In this document: piece by piece, positions 34,280-45,387 of the stretch | How positions within the stretch are numbered: the stretch's first letter is position 1 | Layout of the letters: the number at the start of each line of letters is the position of its first letter | Source: Gnetum montanum | Lineage: Eukaryota > Streptophyta > Gnetopsida > Gnetales > Gnetaceae | NCBI GenBank assembly: GCA_015680685.1 | Contig: MNCI01014381.1 | Span: 7,884-71,883, forward strand | Length of the DNA stretch: 64,000 bases | Direction: 5' to 3' | The notes under the pieces: model-generated | Seen by the model: only the letters and a program-made list of their open reading frames with translations | Databases searched by the model: none | Told to the model about the DNA's origin: nothing | Program-made: the position numbers and the translations under genes

Positions 34280-35965
34280 TGATTCTAAGTCAACAGTACC
34301 ATAAGAATGGCATACAATCATCTTGATGAGTTTGTATGCAATTTCACTTACGTCCTTCATTAGGATGAACAAATGTAGTGTTGAGACATGGAGGGGAATA
34401 TTGTATTGCCTCCTGATCCATTTGTTTCCAAGATGTTGCTTCAAACTCTTATAAGGCTAGGCAGTAAGGAGCTTCACACAAATTACGTTGTGGAAGATCA
34501 TGACTTCTAGGACTACCATCCCACTAAGACATAATGAAAATAAGATTGGCAATAGGAAAAGCCCCTCTTTCTAAGGATTCTCAACATGCAGACTCTTCAC
34601 CTCTTGACTCTGGTGAAGGGGAGCTAAACCCAAATCCTCAATTAGTGATAAAAAATCCAAGTTCTAGTATCAGTAAGTCCCATGGTTGTGGGAGTGCTAA
34701 GAAAGGGAGTCAAAGTGGAAACTCGAACAAGCATAATGATTATCACTCTAAGGATCATTGTTGTGACAAATGGAGAAGAAGTGGTAGACACCATGATGGT
34801 GGTAGTCCTACTTCCTATTTATTCTCTTCATCTGCATAGGTGATGGAACAATAATGATAATCACAGAGACTGTCATGAACGAAGGAATGGCAAAGGACAT
34901 CATAAGCATCATGAAGATCATGACAATGAACCTCTGCTGAGCACTCGAAATATGCTCAAAATCATAGAGGCTGTCAAAATTCCTACTAGGCATGTGAAAG
35001 ATAGCCAAACTAAGCAGCTAGACATGAAAAATATCCCCAGATTTGAGGGGGGATATAACTTAGATCCTCAAATGCATCTACAAGTCTTTCATGATGCTTG
35101 TGCCTTAAAAAATATTGAAAATGATTGTCAAAAGCTCAAACTATTCCCTAGAATACTCATCAAGGAAGAAGAAAGTTGGTACCAGTCTCTGGAACTAGAA
35201 TCAATCCATCGATGGAGTACAATGCTAGAAATGTTTAATGATAAGTATCAGACATACTTCAAAGTGTCAAACCTGCTAAGGCAAATCTAAGGCTAGAAAC
35301 AAGGAACACATGAACCCTTGGATGCAACCATGGGTAGATATTATTCATTATTACGTCAATGCCCTAGCCATGGTTATTCTTAGTGGGAACAACTTCGCCA
35401 CATCATAGATGGGCTTCGCTTAGAAACACGAAGAATCCTTGGGTCTATGCCCAAGGAAGACTATTGAAATTAAGAGTTGATCAAATACAAAGGCTAATCG
35501 AGCAAGTAGCAAAAGAAGAAGCAGACTTGAGTAAATGAAAAAGTGTAGAAGAATATAATAGGGACCCTTCCATTGAAAAGAAGGAGGTTTGCTTTTATGA
35601 CAGTGAGGAGGAGTCATCTCTTGATGAAGTGGTGTAACGAAAGACCTTGTTGATCCAAAAATCTATGTTTGAAATTTTGGCCAAGGTAGATAAAATGTGG
35701 AATTTGTTGGATGAAAGATTCTAAACTTCTCTAAAAATCATAGAAGAATTAAGAGAGCGAAGTAAAGATCATGACCGTAGGAGGCAAAAAGAAGCTGAAG
35801 ATGCCTACCAAAGAGGCAAGGGCAAAGCTGCTGTAGTAGAAGAAGTTGTGGAGATTGAATTAGATGATGACGGTGGATGTGAAATCTACCCCTATGAACA
35901 TCCTAAGGGATGTTGTCCTATTTTGTCACACTTACAGGAATCTGGGGTGTATTCTCTGAATCCAT
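34280..35965 (+). pseudogene. Element III gag
   Basis: Fragmented over frames. The N-terminus around 34390 gives 'GNIVLPPD', shared with element IV. A Ser/His-rich linker (34534-34839) is followed by the capsid-like retrotransposon gag domain (34952-35290): 'NIPRFEGGYNLDPQMHLQ', 'LKLFPRILIKEEESWYQSL', 'FNDKYQTYFKVSNL'. The order fits the 'LFPFSLxxxAxxWLxSLPP... FxxKFFPxxKxxxL' pattern of Athila/Tat Gag. A Lys/Glu-rich tail ends in the variant knuckle at 35878-35916. Gag forms the virus-like particle that packages the RNA. Confidence 0.88.
35878..35916 (+). other. Variant Gag zinc-knuckle motif, element III
   Basis: The residues C-E-I-Y-P-Y-E-H-P-K-G-C-C follow CX2CX4HX4C spacing loosely, but the second Cys is Tyr (CX2YX3HX4C). 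Element IV has the same Y at the same place (59959-59997). Two independent copies sharing it suggests the family, not decay, has this variant. Confidence 0.6.
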
Positions 35966-36559
35966 GAATATTAAAAAGGTAAACACCCAAAAGATTACCT
36001 TATCCTCAAGGCAATCCTAGGTAGTTTTACCAGCAACAACCTTATTATCCATGTGGAACTCCACCACAACCATGTGAGTTGTATCAACAGTGGCAGCAAC
36101 CACAATCATGGGGGATGCCACCACCACAGTAGCAGTACCCTTACACGTAGCAAGATTAGTATGGGTACTATGTTCAGAAACCCCTATCTCCACATGACTC
36201 TTCCAGTCACATTTCTCCTTTCCAGCATTACTACCACACTCCTGAATATCACTGAACTAATTCTCTAGCTCTTAGAGGGTATCCCATATTCCATCCATAC
36301 CCTCTACATGTTCCTACACCTATTCCTCCATCCTCAACATAGCTACCACCTATTCTATCCATGCAAGGTGAGCTTCCAGCTTAGCCACAACAACATAATG
36401 TTACAAGGTCCATTAATATACAACTGGTTAATCAACCAAGTAGTTCTTCCAACCCAAAAACCCTCCTAAGCCCTTACAAACTCATACAGCTAGTCACCCT
36501 GCTCCTTCTTCATCCTCTGCAAATCATCAAATCGAGAGCCCTTCAAATAAAATTCCTCC

Positions 36560-37025
36560 TAAGATCCCCATTGTTATGTTAACTCTTGTAGTATTTGATT
36601 GGATATAGGCTAGCAACCTTCCTAGGAAATTAGGTGATCTTGGAAGTCCCCTTATCTATTTACAGATTGTTGGAAATGAATAATGTAAAGCTCTTCTAGA
36701 TTTAGCTTTTGGTGTTAATCTGATTTCCCATGAGATGTATACTACCTGAAACTTGCCTTCTCTCAAGAAGAGCAATATCATATTAGAATTGACAAACCAG
36801 TCCATCACTATTCCATTGGGACTGGTAGAAGATATTGTGACCACTGTCTATGGGTGGTCTTATCCTACCGATTTCCTAGTAATCAAAGTTGAGAATTCCA
36901 AGGGGGATTTTTCAATAATTATGGGAAGGGTGTGGCTAAGTATTATTGATGTAAGAATGGACATCAAAGATCTTTCCCTGAAAATTTTTAAGGAAAATAC
37001 ATTCGAAAAGATCAAGAAGAAATGA
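36560..37025 (+). pseudogene. Element III aspartic protease
   Basis: 'KALLDLAFGVNLISHEMY' is the active-site region (usual 'ALxDxGSxVNLIS') with the D-S-G triad changed to D-L-A. The frame 36753-37025 gives 'NQSITIPLGLVEDI', 'DFLVIKVENSKGDFSIIMGRVWLSII', the retropepsin C-terminal 'ILGRPWL' motif. The order and spacing match element IV protease. Function would be polyprotein cleavage; the triad change argues it is dead. Confidence 0.85.
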
Positions 37026-37599
37026 GTTCCATGCATCACGTATAGTGATACAGGGTGCAATTGCATGTAGAAACTCTGGTCTCTAAAAAGAGCATCCATT
37101 TCCACATGTAGGTAGTTTGCAAATGAGGTAGATATTCAAAGTTCCTATATGCATCATCCACAAAACAAGAGAATACCTAGTGGCTAACAACTAATTCTGA
37201 GAGTAGCACAGTTTTCATGAAATCAATTGAGAGACTGACATGCACCTATGTCATAGGCATACATGAACTAGAGCAAGTTAATCGCTAACTCTCTGATGAT
37301 GAAAATGATGATACCTATTGGGGAGAGTTGGAAATCCCTAAAAATTTTAAATAAGAGCCCCTAGGGTTAAAAACTCTAACTACTAGCCAGGAATATGCAT
37401 TTCTAAAAAATGGAAAGCTAGTTATAATTAACATAAAACTTGCTCCTATATAAAAATGGAAATTGTTGAAAGTGATTAACAAATGGCCAATAGCCTTTTC
37501 ATGATCATATCCTAAACCCACTAGGATTGATCCATGAATATGACAACATTGTATCTATATCGATCTGACCACGAAGCCAAGGAAGCAGCCAGAATGGTG

Positions 37600-38310
37600 G
37601 CTGAACTCCAAATTAAAGAAAATTGTCAAGAAGGAAAGAGAACAACTCCTCAATGTGGGGTTCATCTATCCTATTGCGAATAGTGATTGGGTCAGCCCAC
37701 TCATGATTGTGCCAAAGAAAGGTGGCAAGTAGCGAGTTTGTATTAATTTTAGGCTATTGAACATGGCAACATTCAAAGATCATTTTCCATTGCCATTTGT
37801 TAATCAAGTGTTGGACACTAAATCTAGACATTGTTGTTATAGCTTTTTGGATGGTTATAGTAACTATAACCAAATTCAAATTACACCAAAGGATTAGGCC
37901 AAAACTACATTCATGAGTCCCTAGGGGACTTTTGCATATCAAAAGATGCCTTTTGGTCTTTGCAATGCTCCTGCCACATTCCAACGCTTGGTCTTGAGCA
38001 TCTCTCAGCAACAAATTGGTAGTGGGGTGGAAGCCTTCATGGATGAATTTTCCACTTATGGTGCTACATTTGAGCAAGCCTTGGATCACCTTAAGCAAGT
38101 ATTAAAAAGATGTATGGAGACAAGCTTGTGGCTTAATTGGAAAAAGAGCCATCTAATGGTCCAAGAGGGCATAGTTTTGGGGCATAGAATCTCACAAGCC
38201 GGGATTGAGGTAGACCCTGAAAAGATAAGGATCATCCAAAGAATAACCCATCAATTGAAAATAATTAAAGATGTCCAGTCATTCCTTGGACACACTAGTT
38301 GGTACTAGTG
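37600..38310 (+). pseudogene. Element III reverse transcriptase
   Basis: Palm motifs in order: 'VSPLMIVPKKGGK', 'FRLLNMATFKDHFPLPFVNQ', 'YSFLDGYSNYNQIQITPKD', 'GTFAYQKMPFGLCNAPATFQR' and 'EAFMDEFSTYG' (37946-38308 is an uninterrupted stretch). The 'FLDGYSGYNQI' and 'FMDDFSVFG' style is diagnostic of Athila/Tat-type Ty3 RT. The catalytic MDD reads MDE, so the second Asp is lost. 'EGIVLGHRIS' and 'VDPEKI' close the domain. Confidence 0.94.
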
Positions 38311-38329
38311 ATTCATAGAGAATTTCTCT

Positions 38330-38860
38330 AAGATCGTAAAACTGTTGGTCAAGCTAACAAAGAAAGATGCTCAATTTATTTGGACCAAGGAATGTAAAAA
38401 TGCATTCCAATAGCTGAAGGAGAAACTCATAGAAACTCCAATTCTATGAGCACTAGACTAGTTCAAACTATTTCATATCATGATAGGTGCATCAAATTAT
38501 GCCTTTGAAGCCATGCTAATGCAATTGGACAATCAAAAACCTTCATATTACATCCATTGTGCAAGCTGAAGCATTGTGGGTGCACAACTCAATTACACCA
38601 CAATGGAGAAAGAATTGATGGCAGTGGTGTATGATTTGGAAAAGTTCAACCACTATGTGCTTGGGTACAAAGTGTTTGTGCACACTAACCATAGTGCCAT
38701 TCACTTTTTAATGAACAAGCTAATGGTGAGCCCCCATGTGATACAATGGTTGTGATCTTATAAGAATTCAATCTTACGATGGTAGATCAAAAGGGGATTG
38801 AGAACATGGTTTTCAACCATCTCTCTCAATCAAGATGAGATAACAAATAGGAGGAAAGCC
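38330..38860 (+). pseudogene. Element III RNase H
   Basis: 'FIENFSKIVKLLVKLTKKDAQFIWTKECKNAF' is followed by 'NYTTMEKELMAVVYDLEKF' (with the conserved Glu of 'YxTTEKELLAVVxAxxKF'), 'HYVLGYKVFVHTNHSAI' (Asp of 'YTDHxAI' changed to Asn) and 'FLMNK'. This is clear Ty3 RNase H with several stops. Confidence 0.9.
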
Positions 38861-39099
38861 TAGTATCTAATCAATTTCCTAATGAACTCCTTCTTGCTGG
38901 AGCAATTAATGAGCAAGTACCCACAAAACCAACATGATATGATGGCATCCTCACTTATCTTCTTACTCAAAAGATGCCACAAGATCTGGATCCTAGGAAG
39001 AAACAATAGCTCCTTCATCAAGCCCAACGCTTCATGGAAATCAATAGATACCTTTATAAGGTGTGCACTGATGGCTTGGTTCGTTGGTGTGTCCTGGAT

Positions 39100-40245
39100 A
39101 CTAATCAACTACATGTTCTCCAAGATGCTCATGAGGGCCCTTGCGGAGGCCACTATGCAAGGAGATGCACAACCATTAAAATCCTAATGGTAGGGTACTA
39201 TTGACCAATAATCTTTAGTGATGCCCACCAATTTGTTCGATTTTGTAAATGTTATCAAGAAGATGGTGGGATGACCACACAAATTAAGGAACCTCAATAG
39301 TGAATCCAACCACTAGAACACTTTGACATATAAGGCATAGACTTCATGGGTTCCATCACATCCATGTCCAATGGAAAGGCATACATTATCATCACCATTA
39401 ACTATTGTACTAAATGGGTAGAAGTAGTAGTCATCGTCGACTGTACATCATCCATTGCTGCTTATTTTTTTAACAACACATTATAAATAGGTTTGGGGTG
39501 TCACATGCATTTATTTTTTATAATGGAACCCATTTCACAGGCATCACTATTCGCAATCTCATGCAACACTTGGGGGTTGAATATAAATTAACAGCACCCT
39601 ACCACCTCTAAGCTAATGGTCAAGTAGAGGTTACTAATAGGGATATTACAAAGATCTTAATAAGAACTATTAGCAAATATAAGAAATACTGGAGCACAAA
39701 ACTCAACGATGTCCTATGGGCCTACCGTTCAACATGGAAGCTCCCTATAGGCTACTCTCCCTATGAGCTAGTGTATAGGAAACTATCAACACTTCTTGTT
39801 CAATTCGAGCTCCATACACTTTCAATAGCCTATGACTTGGATCTTGACCTGAGTGTAGCACAAAAAGAACAATTGATCAACCTTGACATGCTAGATGAAA
39901 ATTGATTAGTGGCCCTGTCCTTGAATGAAGTGCACAAGGAATTCAGCAAGCAACAACATGATCTAAGTATAAGAAAAGTCAAATTTCACCCTAGAGATAA
40001 GGTCCTCTACTGGAACCCCATACATGTTCCACAACTAACTAAATTTCAAACATTGTGGCAGGGGCCTTATAAAATTGATGAAACCTTTCCTTCCAAGGCC
40101 ATGATAATCTACAAACCTAAAAGCCTAAATAAGAAACACTTGGTTAAAATTCAACAAATAAAACCTTTCCATGAGCCCAAGCAAGCCAGTGCAACAAATA
40201 CGTCATCGAATGGACAAATTTTCTCAATCTTTCAAATCTCCTCCT
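39100..40245 (+). pseudogene. Element III integrase
   Basis: At about 39210-39290 'VRFCKCYQEDGG' keeps the CXXC half of the zinc-binding domain. At 39330-39430 'GIDFMGSITSMSNGKAYIII' and 'YCTKWVEVV' give the core with its first Asp. The core continues in shifted frames to 39900. The open frame 39909-40283 is the C-terminal domain: 'VKFHPRDKVLYWNP', 'FQTLWQGPYKIDE', 'HLVKIQQIKPFHEP', matching 'FxxGDxVLxxNxR... SxWxGPFxI'. There is no chromodomain. Confidence 0.85.
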
Positions 40246-40283
40246 TCCAACTTAGTTGTGGGGGAGATGGCCATCCATGCTAA

Positions 40284-42600
40284 CCATTTACATAGTTCTT
40301 CAATTTTTCTATTTTTTGTTTTATACATTTTTGTTTTACACTTTTTTTAATTTGCACCTTTTTGTTTTATACTTTTTTCTATTTTACACCATTTTTTGTT
40401 TTACACCATCATTGGTATGTTTGATTTTTCTTGAATATTTTACACTTTCTTGTATAATTTCCTTTGTTTTGGGTGTGATTTTCTAAATTTTTGCTAATAA
40501 AGTGCTTTATGCCAATTGGACATAATGGTGTTGTAGCTATTGTTAATGGTGGTTTTTACTTATTGTTTTTTATTGCTAATGTCTAGTTTCTATTTTTGAA
40601 TTTTGATACCAATGACTAAGACATGGTTTCTTTTTTCATGGAATAGGTAGTGAGTCCATGACATGCACCCATCCACAAACTCTATGGTTTTCCTTGTTTT
40701 GAAAGTATGAGGTCCATTTTCATTAAGTAAAACTTTAACAAACTTGTGACCTTAGTAGTTTTTAGAATTAGAAAGGATTCAAGGGTTTGAATAGGATGTG
40801 ACTTTAAGGGGACTCAATACTCTGTATACGCTTCTACTTACTTGGGTGCATGAGTGTTTTCACAGATTTCTTACCATTCCATTTTGACCAATAATAAGAA
40901 GTTGAATAAATCTTTGCATGTTGTGGTTCCCATCTAAAAATAACAAACACAAAATAAACAAAAATGATGGTGGAAATTCAAAGCACACCCCTTAGAGAGA
41001 ATAACAGGCTATAAGCACTGGTTATGGGACTAGAAAGACATGTTACCCATGCTTGAAGGTCCCCTCTAACTAAGGCCCTTTCTCACTTCTTGCTTCTCTT
41101 TTCTTCTCTAGAAGGAACAATGATTGATCTATGGGAGCACTCTTGTGTCTCAAGGGGATGGACCGATCTTAGAGTGGCGATGCAAAGTCACTAAACATGA
41201 TTGGTTTTAGTCTAGACTAAGGATAGATTTTATCAGGTCATTTAATCACAAAATTCACAAGGAACTTGATGTGACCTTAATCTAGGACTCCATTTCACTT
41301 TCTATGTTATCCATCTATGCTTTTCATTACTCACCTCACTGTCGATGTCCATGTCCTTGTTTAATGTCTTGGTTTGACATGCCAAAATCCTTAGGTAGAT
41401 TCTTCTGGGTTTTGGTCCTTAATTTTCATTACCATTAATCACCTATGGGGCCCATGGACTCCTTAGGTTAAGGTTATGTAAAGGCAAAAAGGGCATGTAC
41501 CTAGTATCAAGAGGACCCACTTGCATATCTGTTAGTTGGGTTAGTTGAGTACCTCATCCTTAGATATTCTCACAATTCAAACCTTCATATGCCTCATCCA
41601 ATGCATCCAACTATGCACTTCTTAAGGAAATTTTTTCAATGAACACATTATCCATTCAATTTTTTAATTTTTGATCTTTCAACAATCCTCTTTGATGATT
41701 TCATCAAATTCTTGGCTTTTCTAGGACTTCTTGGATCCCACTTTCATCAGAAAACTCAATGTATGTTTTTGAGAAATCTAAGTTAAAAAATTTTATTTAC
41801 ACCCTTTGTAAATAGGTACCCATTGGGAGGCCTCTATGTATACGAGACCCTATATATGGTACCTTATTGACACAACACAACAATAGTGTGTGTATATATA
41901 TATATATATACACACACCCATACTTTGAAATTTTCACATTTCCTTTCAAACACTAGAGAAGTTTTTGCAGTTTTCAAAGCCCAAAACCTTCTAGAAGCCA
42001 TATCTTCGTAACCGTTTGTCCAAATCACTCTGTTCTTTGATCCTATAGCTACTGGAGGTAAGCTCTTAGTCATGGAGGCTACAAACTTGAAGTTTTTTTA
42101 CATAAAATTTTTCTATTTTTTTCTAAATCCCACAAAGGTTTAACAAAGAAATCAACATGAAAGCATAAAATTACAAAAGTTAAACCCTTCCAGCTAGCTT
42201 TGGTAACACTTTGAACTTAAAAATTAATAAAATAACCAATCCACCATGGTCCAACCTTAGCCTAAGTGTAACTACCTGACGAGACGAGGTATTAAAACAT
42301 TATAAGTTACATATTATATATACTAATTCTTGGATGTGTTGTGACCACAAATGGCACCATAGGGGAAGTGCACACATGAAGGAGGACCATCATAACCATA
42401 AGAAAAACAACCAAAAATGAGAAGGGACCAAGAATAGGCCTAAGAACAACAAGTAACAACCCATGTTATGAGACCTCTTAGGGAGGAGCCTAAAGTGGAA
42501 TCTATCCATCAGATTCCAAAACAAGCAATAGTGATAGAGCAATTCCACTGAGATGAGGCACCAAATCCACAAGTAAATCTTGAGATGACCTTGACAAAAG
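40284..42600 (+). other. Element III post-pol spacer
   Basis: A long non-coding stretch inside element III, starting with T-rich TTTTGTTTTACAC repeats (40300-40410). Homologous sequence is present in element IV at 61480-62850 (shared 'ATTGCTAATGT', 'CAATGAGTCCA', 'CATCCACAAA', 'ACACCCCTTAGA'). Its conservation between subfamilies in the same position suggests an UTR or splice leader for the downstream ORF; this is inference. Confidence 0.7.
41885..41918. repeat. TG/TA/CA microsatellite palindrome
   Basis: GTGTGT, then an alternating TA run, then ACACACAC forms one near-perfect inverted repeat of about 34 bp inside the element III spacer. It could extrude as a cruciform or be transcribed as a hairpin. 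Confidence 0.85.
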
Positions 42601-42638
42601 CCTACCTCAAGTAGATCAAATCAAAGGAGGTTTAGAAA

Positions 42639-45165
42639 ATGGTGCTTCAAGAGTTGAATTTTGGCTCTTTCTTGGAGAAAGCACCTCAAGATGTACAAGA
42701 TCAATTGAAGACCTCACACATGGGGTCCATCATCACTTCCAGTGAGGAGTGGTACATGAGAGAGATGTTCAAACAGGCTAGTTCAATGGTCAAGATCAAG
42801 GACATTTCAATGTCCTACTCAGTGCAGGCCATTTTAGAGGCACATGGGTTATCGAAAACCAAGGTAAATATCCTTGAGATTTCAACACAGGTAGACCCTA
42901 GTATTAAGAAATAATGGATACAACAATGTTATGGTGTCAACCATAAGGAGTTTAGTGTGCTCACACCAATAGAGAGAATCTACTACAAGATAGCAACCTT
43001 TCATCTTAATCCAATGGTAAGGCCAAGCAAGATCATTTCCTTCTCTACCCATGTGTGAGCTGCCCTAAGTAGCAGATTCTCTATCAACCTTCCACAGCTA
43101 ATCTATCTTGAGATAGAAAAGTGCTTCAAGGATAACAAACATGCAATAAAGGCACTTCCCTTTCCATTCCTCATTAAGAAAACTATGTCAAAGTGGAGGA
43201 ATAACATGCTATACAAACAACGAAGTCCAATGTGCTCCATCCACTAATTGGATAGAGATGATGAAGAATAAAGTCCCTACAAAAGTCATCTAAGAAGAGG
43301 AGAAACAAAAACCACCTCCACCACCCACTCAACAAACAGTGCCAGACATCATTGCAACTTCTCAACGATTGCGTGACCTTTGAGAATGGCTCTTGAGTGA
43401 GCAAGAGCAACAAGTAGGAACAAGTGGTGGTGATCCATCTATGTACCGACTAGCAATGACTCACCTAAAGAAAGTAGCTCAAATAGTTAGCTAGATGGAG
43501 GGAGGTGGACCAATCTTTTTGATCCAAAGAATGCAGTTTCCCACAAGATTGAATCTTAGCACTTGAGAGGTAATGGTATCTCTCTCACAATAGTAGAAAT
43601 TCCCATAAATCTCTAGAAATGATGCTATTTTTTCAATGCACTTGGAGGAGGATGAGGGGGCAATAGTTTTGGTGATGCAGCATCAGGGGTAGAAGATAGT
43701 AGTGGAGGTGGTTACTAATAGAATTGTCGAAACACTAAACACACCTGCGACATCTATACCAAATGTCTCTACACTTAATGATGTGAAAATGCCTACAAGG
43801 ATAGTAAGTGATAAGTTGAGTGTTGCATAGCATGAATAATTGCTAGATCAATTGGTGGGAGTTGGGCAATCGATTCTGTACGTCTTTGACCTTCTGGACA
43901 ACATAATCGCAACCCAGTCGAATTTGTTGGAAGCAAGGGGCAAGAACATCATTTTGGAGGGGAAACTCAAAATAACTAAAGAGCTAAATGAACACTTGGC
44001 TATGAAGGTTGCCAAACTAAGAGCCCATATTGATAACCCTACATTCCTCAACCCAGCACTGACAAAGGATGAAGCTCTTGAATAGCTTCACACAAGATGG
44101 AAAGCAATTGAGGGTGCAATTGAGATGGCAGTGTTCTATCGATCCTTGGCAGTGGCCACTCAACATAAACTTTAGAAGGCCTTGGATCAGACACAATTGA
44201 CTACAGAGAATCATAACCTATGAATTGTTGATGTGAAAAAAATAGCAGGTAACAAATTTCATCCATCAACAGTAGGAGCAACTTACTAGAATTAACACTG
44301 AGCTGAGCATATTAGCAGTAGAAAATAGAAACCTCTCCATGGAGGAGGTCCATACTCTTTACCAAAAGATTGCAATTGAAGTAGCTACCTAGAAATCAAA
44401 GGCTCTCAAATTTGAGAGTTATAAATTACAGAGATTAGGTTGGTCTACAAAAAGTAGTTAAAGGAAAACACATCTAGTTGGTAAAGGCGAAAATAAATGA
44501 GACTCTCTAGCAACTCCAAGAAAGAAGAGAGGTATGACAACCTATCATTGATGGGATATATGCCTACAACAATGTAGGGATCCACATGAAGGAGTTGTAG
44601 ATTGAGGAGATGACAGAATACGTGGAGCTTGCCAATCTTCGATATGCAATTTTGGCTATGTTGACTACTGGACAACTATGGTCTAAATTGAAGAAACACT
44701 TGGCCAGCTCATACTTGTTGTACAAGGCAAAGTTCAAGCACCACAAGGACATCAAGTAGAAGCTTACTCAAGGGTCTCAAGGTGAAGTTCATTGATAAAA
44801 GATCAATTGTTGCAAACCTAGCCAAGAGCATGAATGACTACCAAGAGTTGTAGAATGCATTCAAGGCATTCAATATTGAATGCAAGCAATTCACTGCATT
44901 GTTTGTCAATGTGAAGGAGCTATTTCTAGTAATGCCTTATCCATGGGATATCCCCATTCTAGCCCACATTAGTGATGCCACATGGACTATGAATGATTCC
45001 TAGAGTAAGGAGAAGAAGATGAAGGCACTGTTAGATGCCTTTTTCCTTCCACCCAAAGTGGCAGTTGCAATAGGATAACCATAGCCGCCTCAACCACCAT
45101 GTGCATTCAAAGCAGGAGAAGGTCCTTTGAAACCTCAGGAAACTCCACCACCTGGGACCATCTGA
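42639..45165 (+). pseudogene. Extra ORF between pol and 3' LTR of element III
   Basis: One reading frame runs nearly collinearly for about 840 codons with scattered stops. Segment 1 (42639-42914) is an uninterrupted 91-residue stretch. Segment 2 (42915-43180) has 'LTPIERIYYKIATFHLNP', 'ISFSTHV.AALSSRFSINLPQLI' and 'IKALPFPFLIKK', a layout resembling the plant 'putative plant transposon protein' domain often found beside retrotransposons. Segment 3 (43840-44220) is helical and Leu/Glu/Lys-rich (coiled-coil-like: 'LLEARGKNIILEGKLKITKELNEH'). The C-terminus (45060-45165) is Pro-rich. There are no obvious signal peptide, membrane segments or catalytic motifs, so an envelope-like role is not supported. 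It is absent from element IV. Confidence 0.75.
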
Positions 45166-45379
45166 TCTTTTCAATCATCTTCATGTCATTAAGGGATGTG
45201 GTATCTAATTTTGTTTGGTCATGTTTAGCTATTCAATTTTTTATCATGAACACCATAATTTTGTAATCAATGTTGATCTGTACACCTGGGCACTTACTTT
45301 TTTTGTGTCATGTGTTAGTCAATAATTCCATACCTTCCCAATTTTGTAAAAAACTTGAGGATGAGTTTTCATTCAATTG

Positions 45380-45387
45380 TGGGGGTA
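45380..45387 (+). other. Element III polypurine tract
   Basis: TGGGGGTA immediately before the 3' LTR. The same GGGGGTA abuts the 3' LTRs of element IV (63397-63403) and, reversed, element V (56552-56558). Confidence 0.85.

Noticed and set aside
42639-45165. Retroviral-type envelope gene in element III
   Set aside because: Position fits an env-like ORF, but I see no signal peptide, transmembrane anchor or cleavage site.
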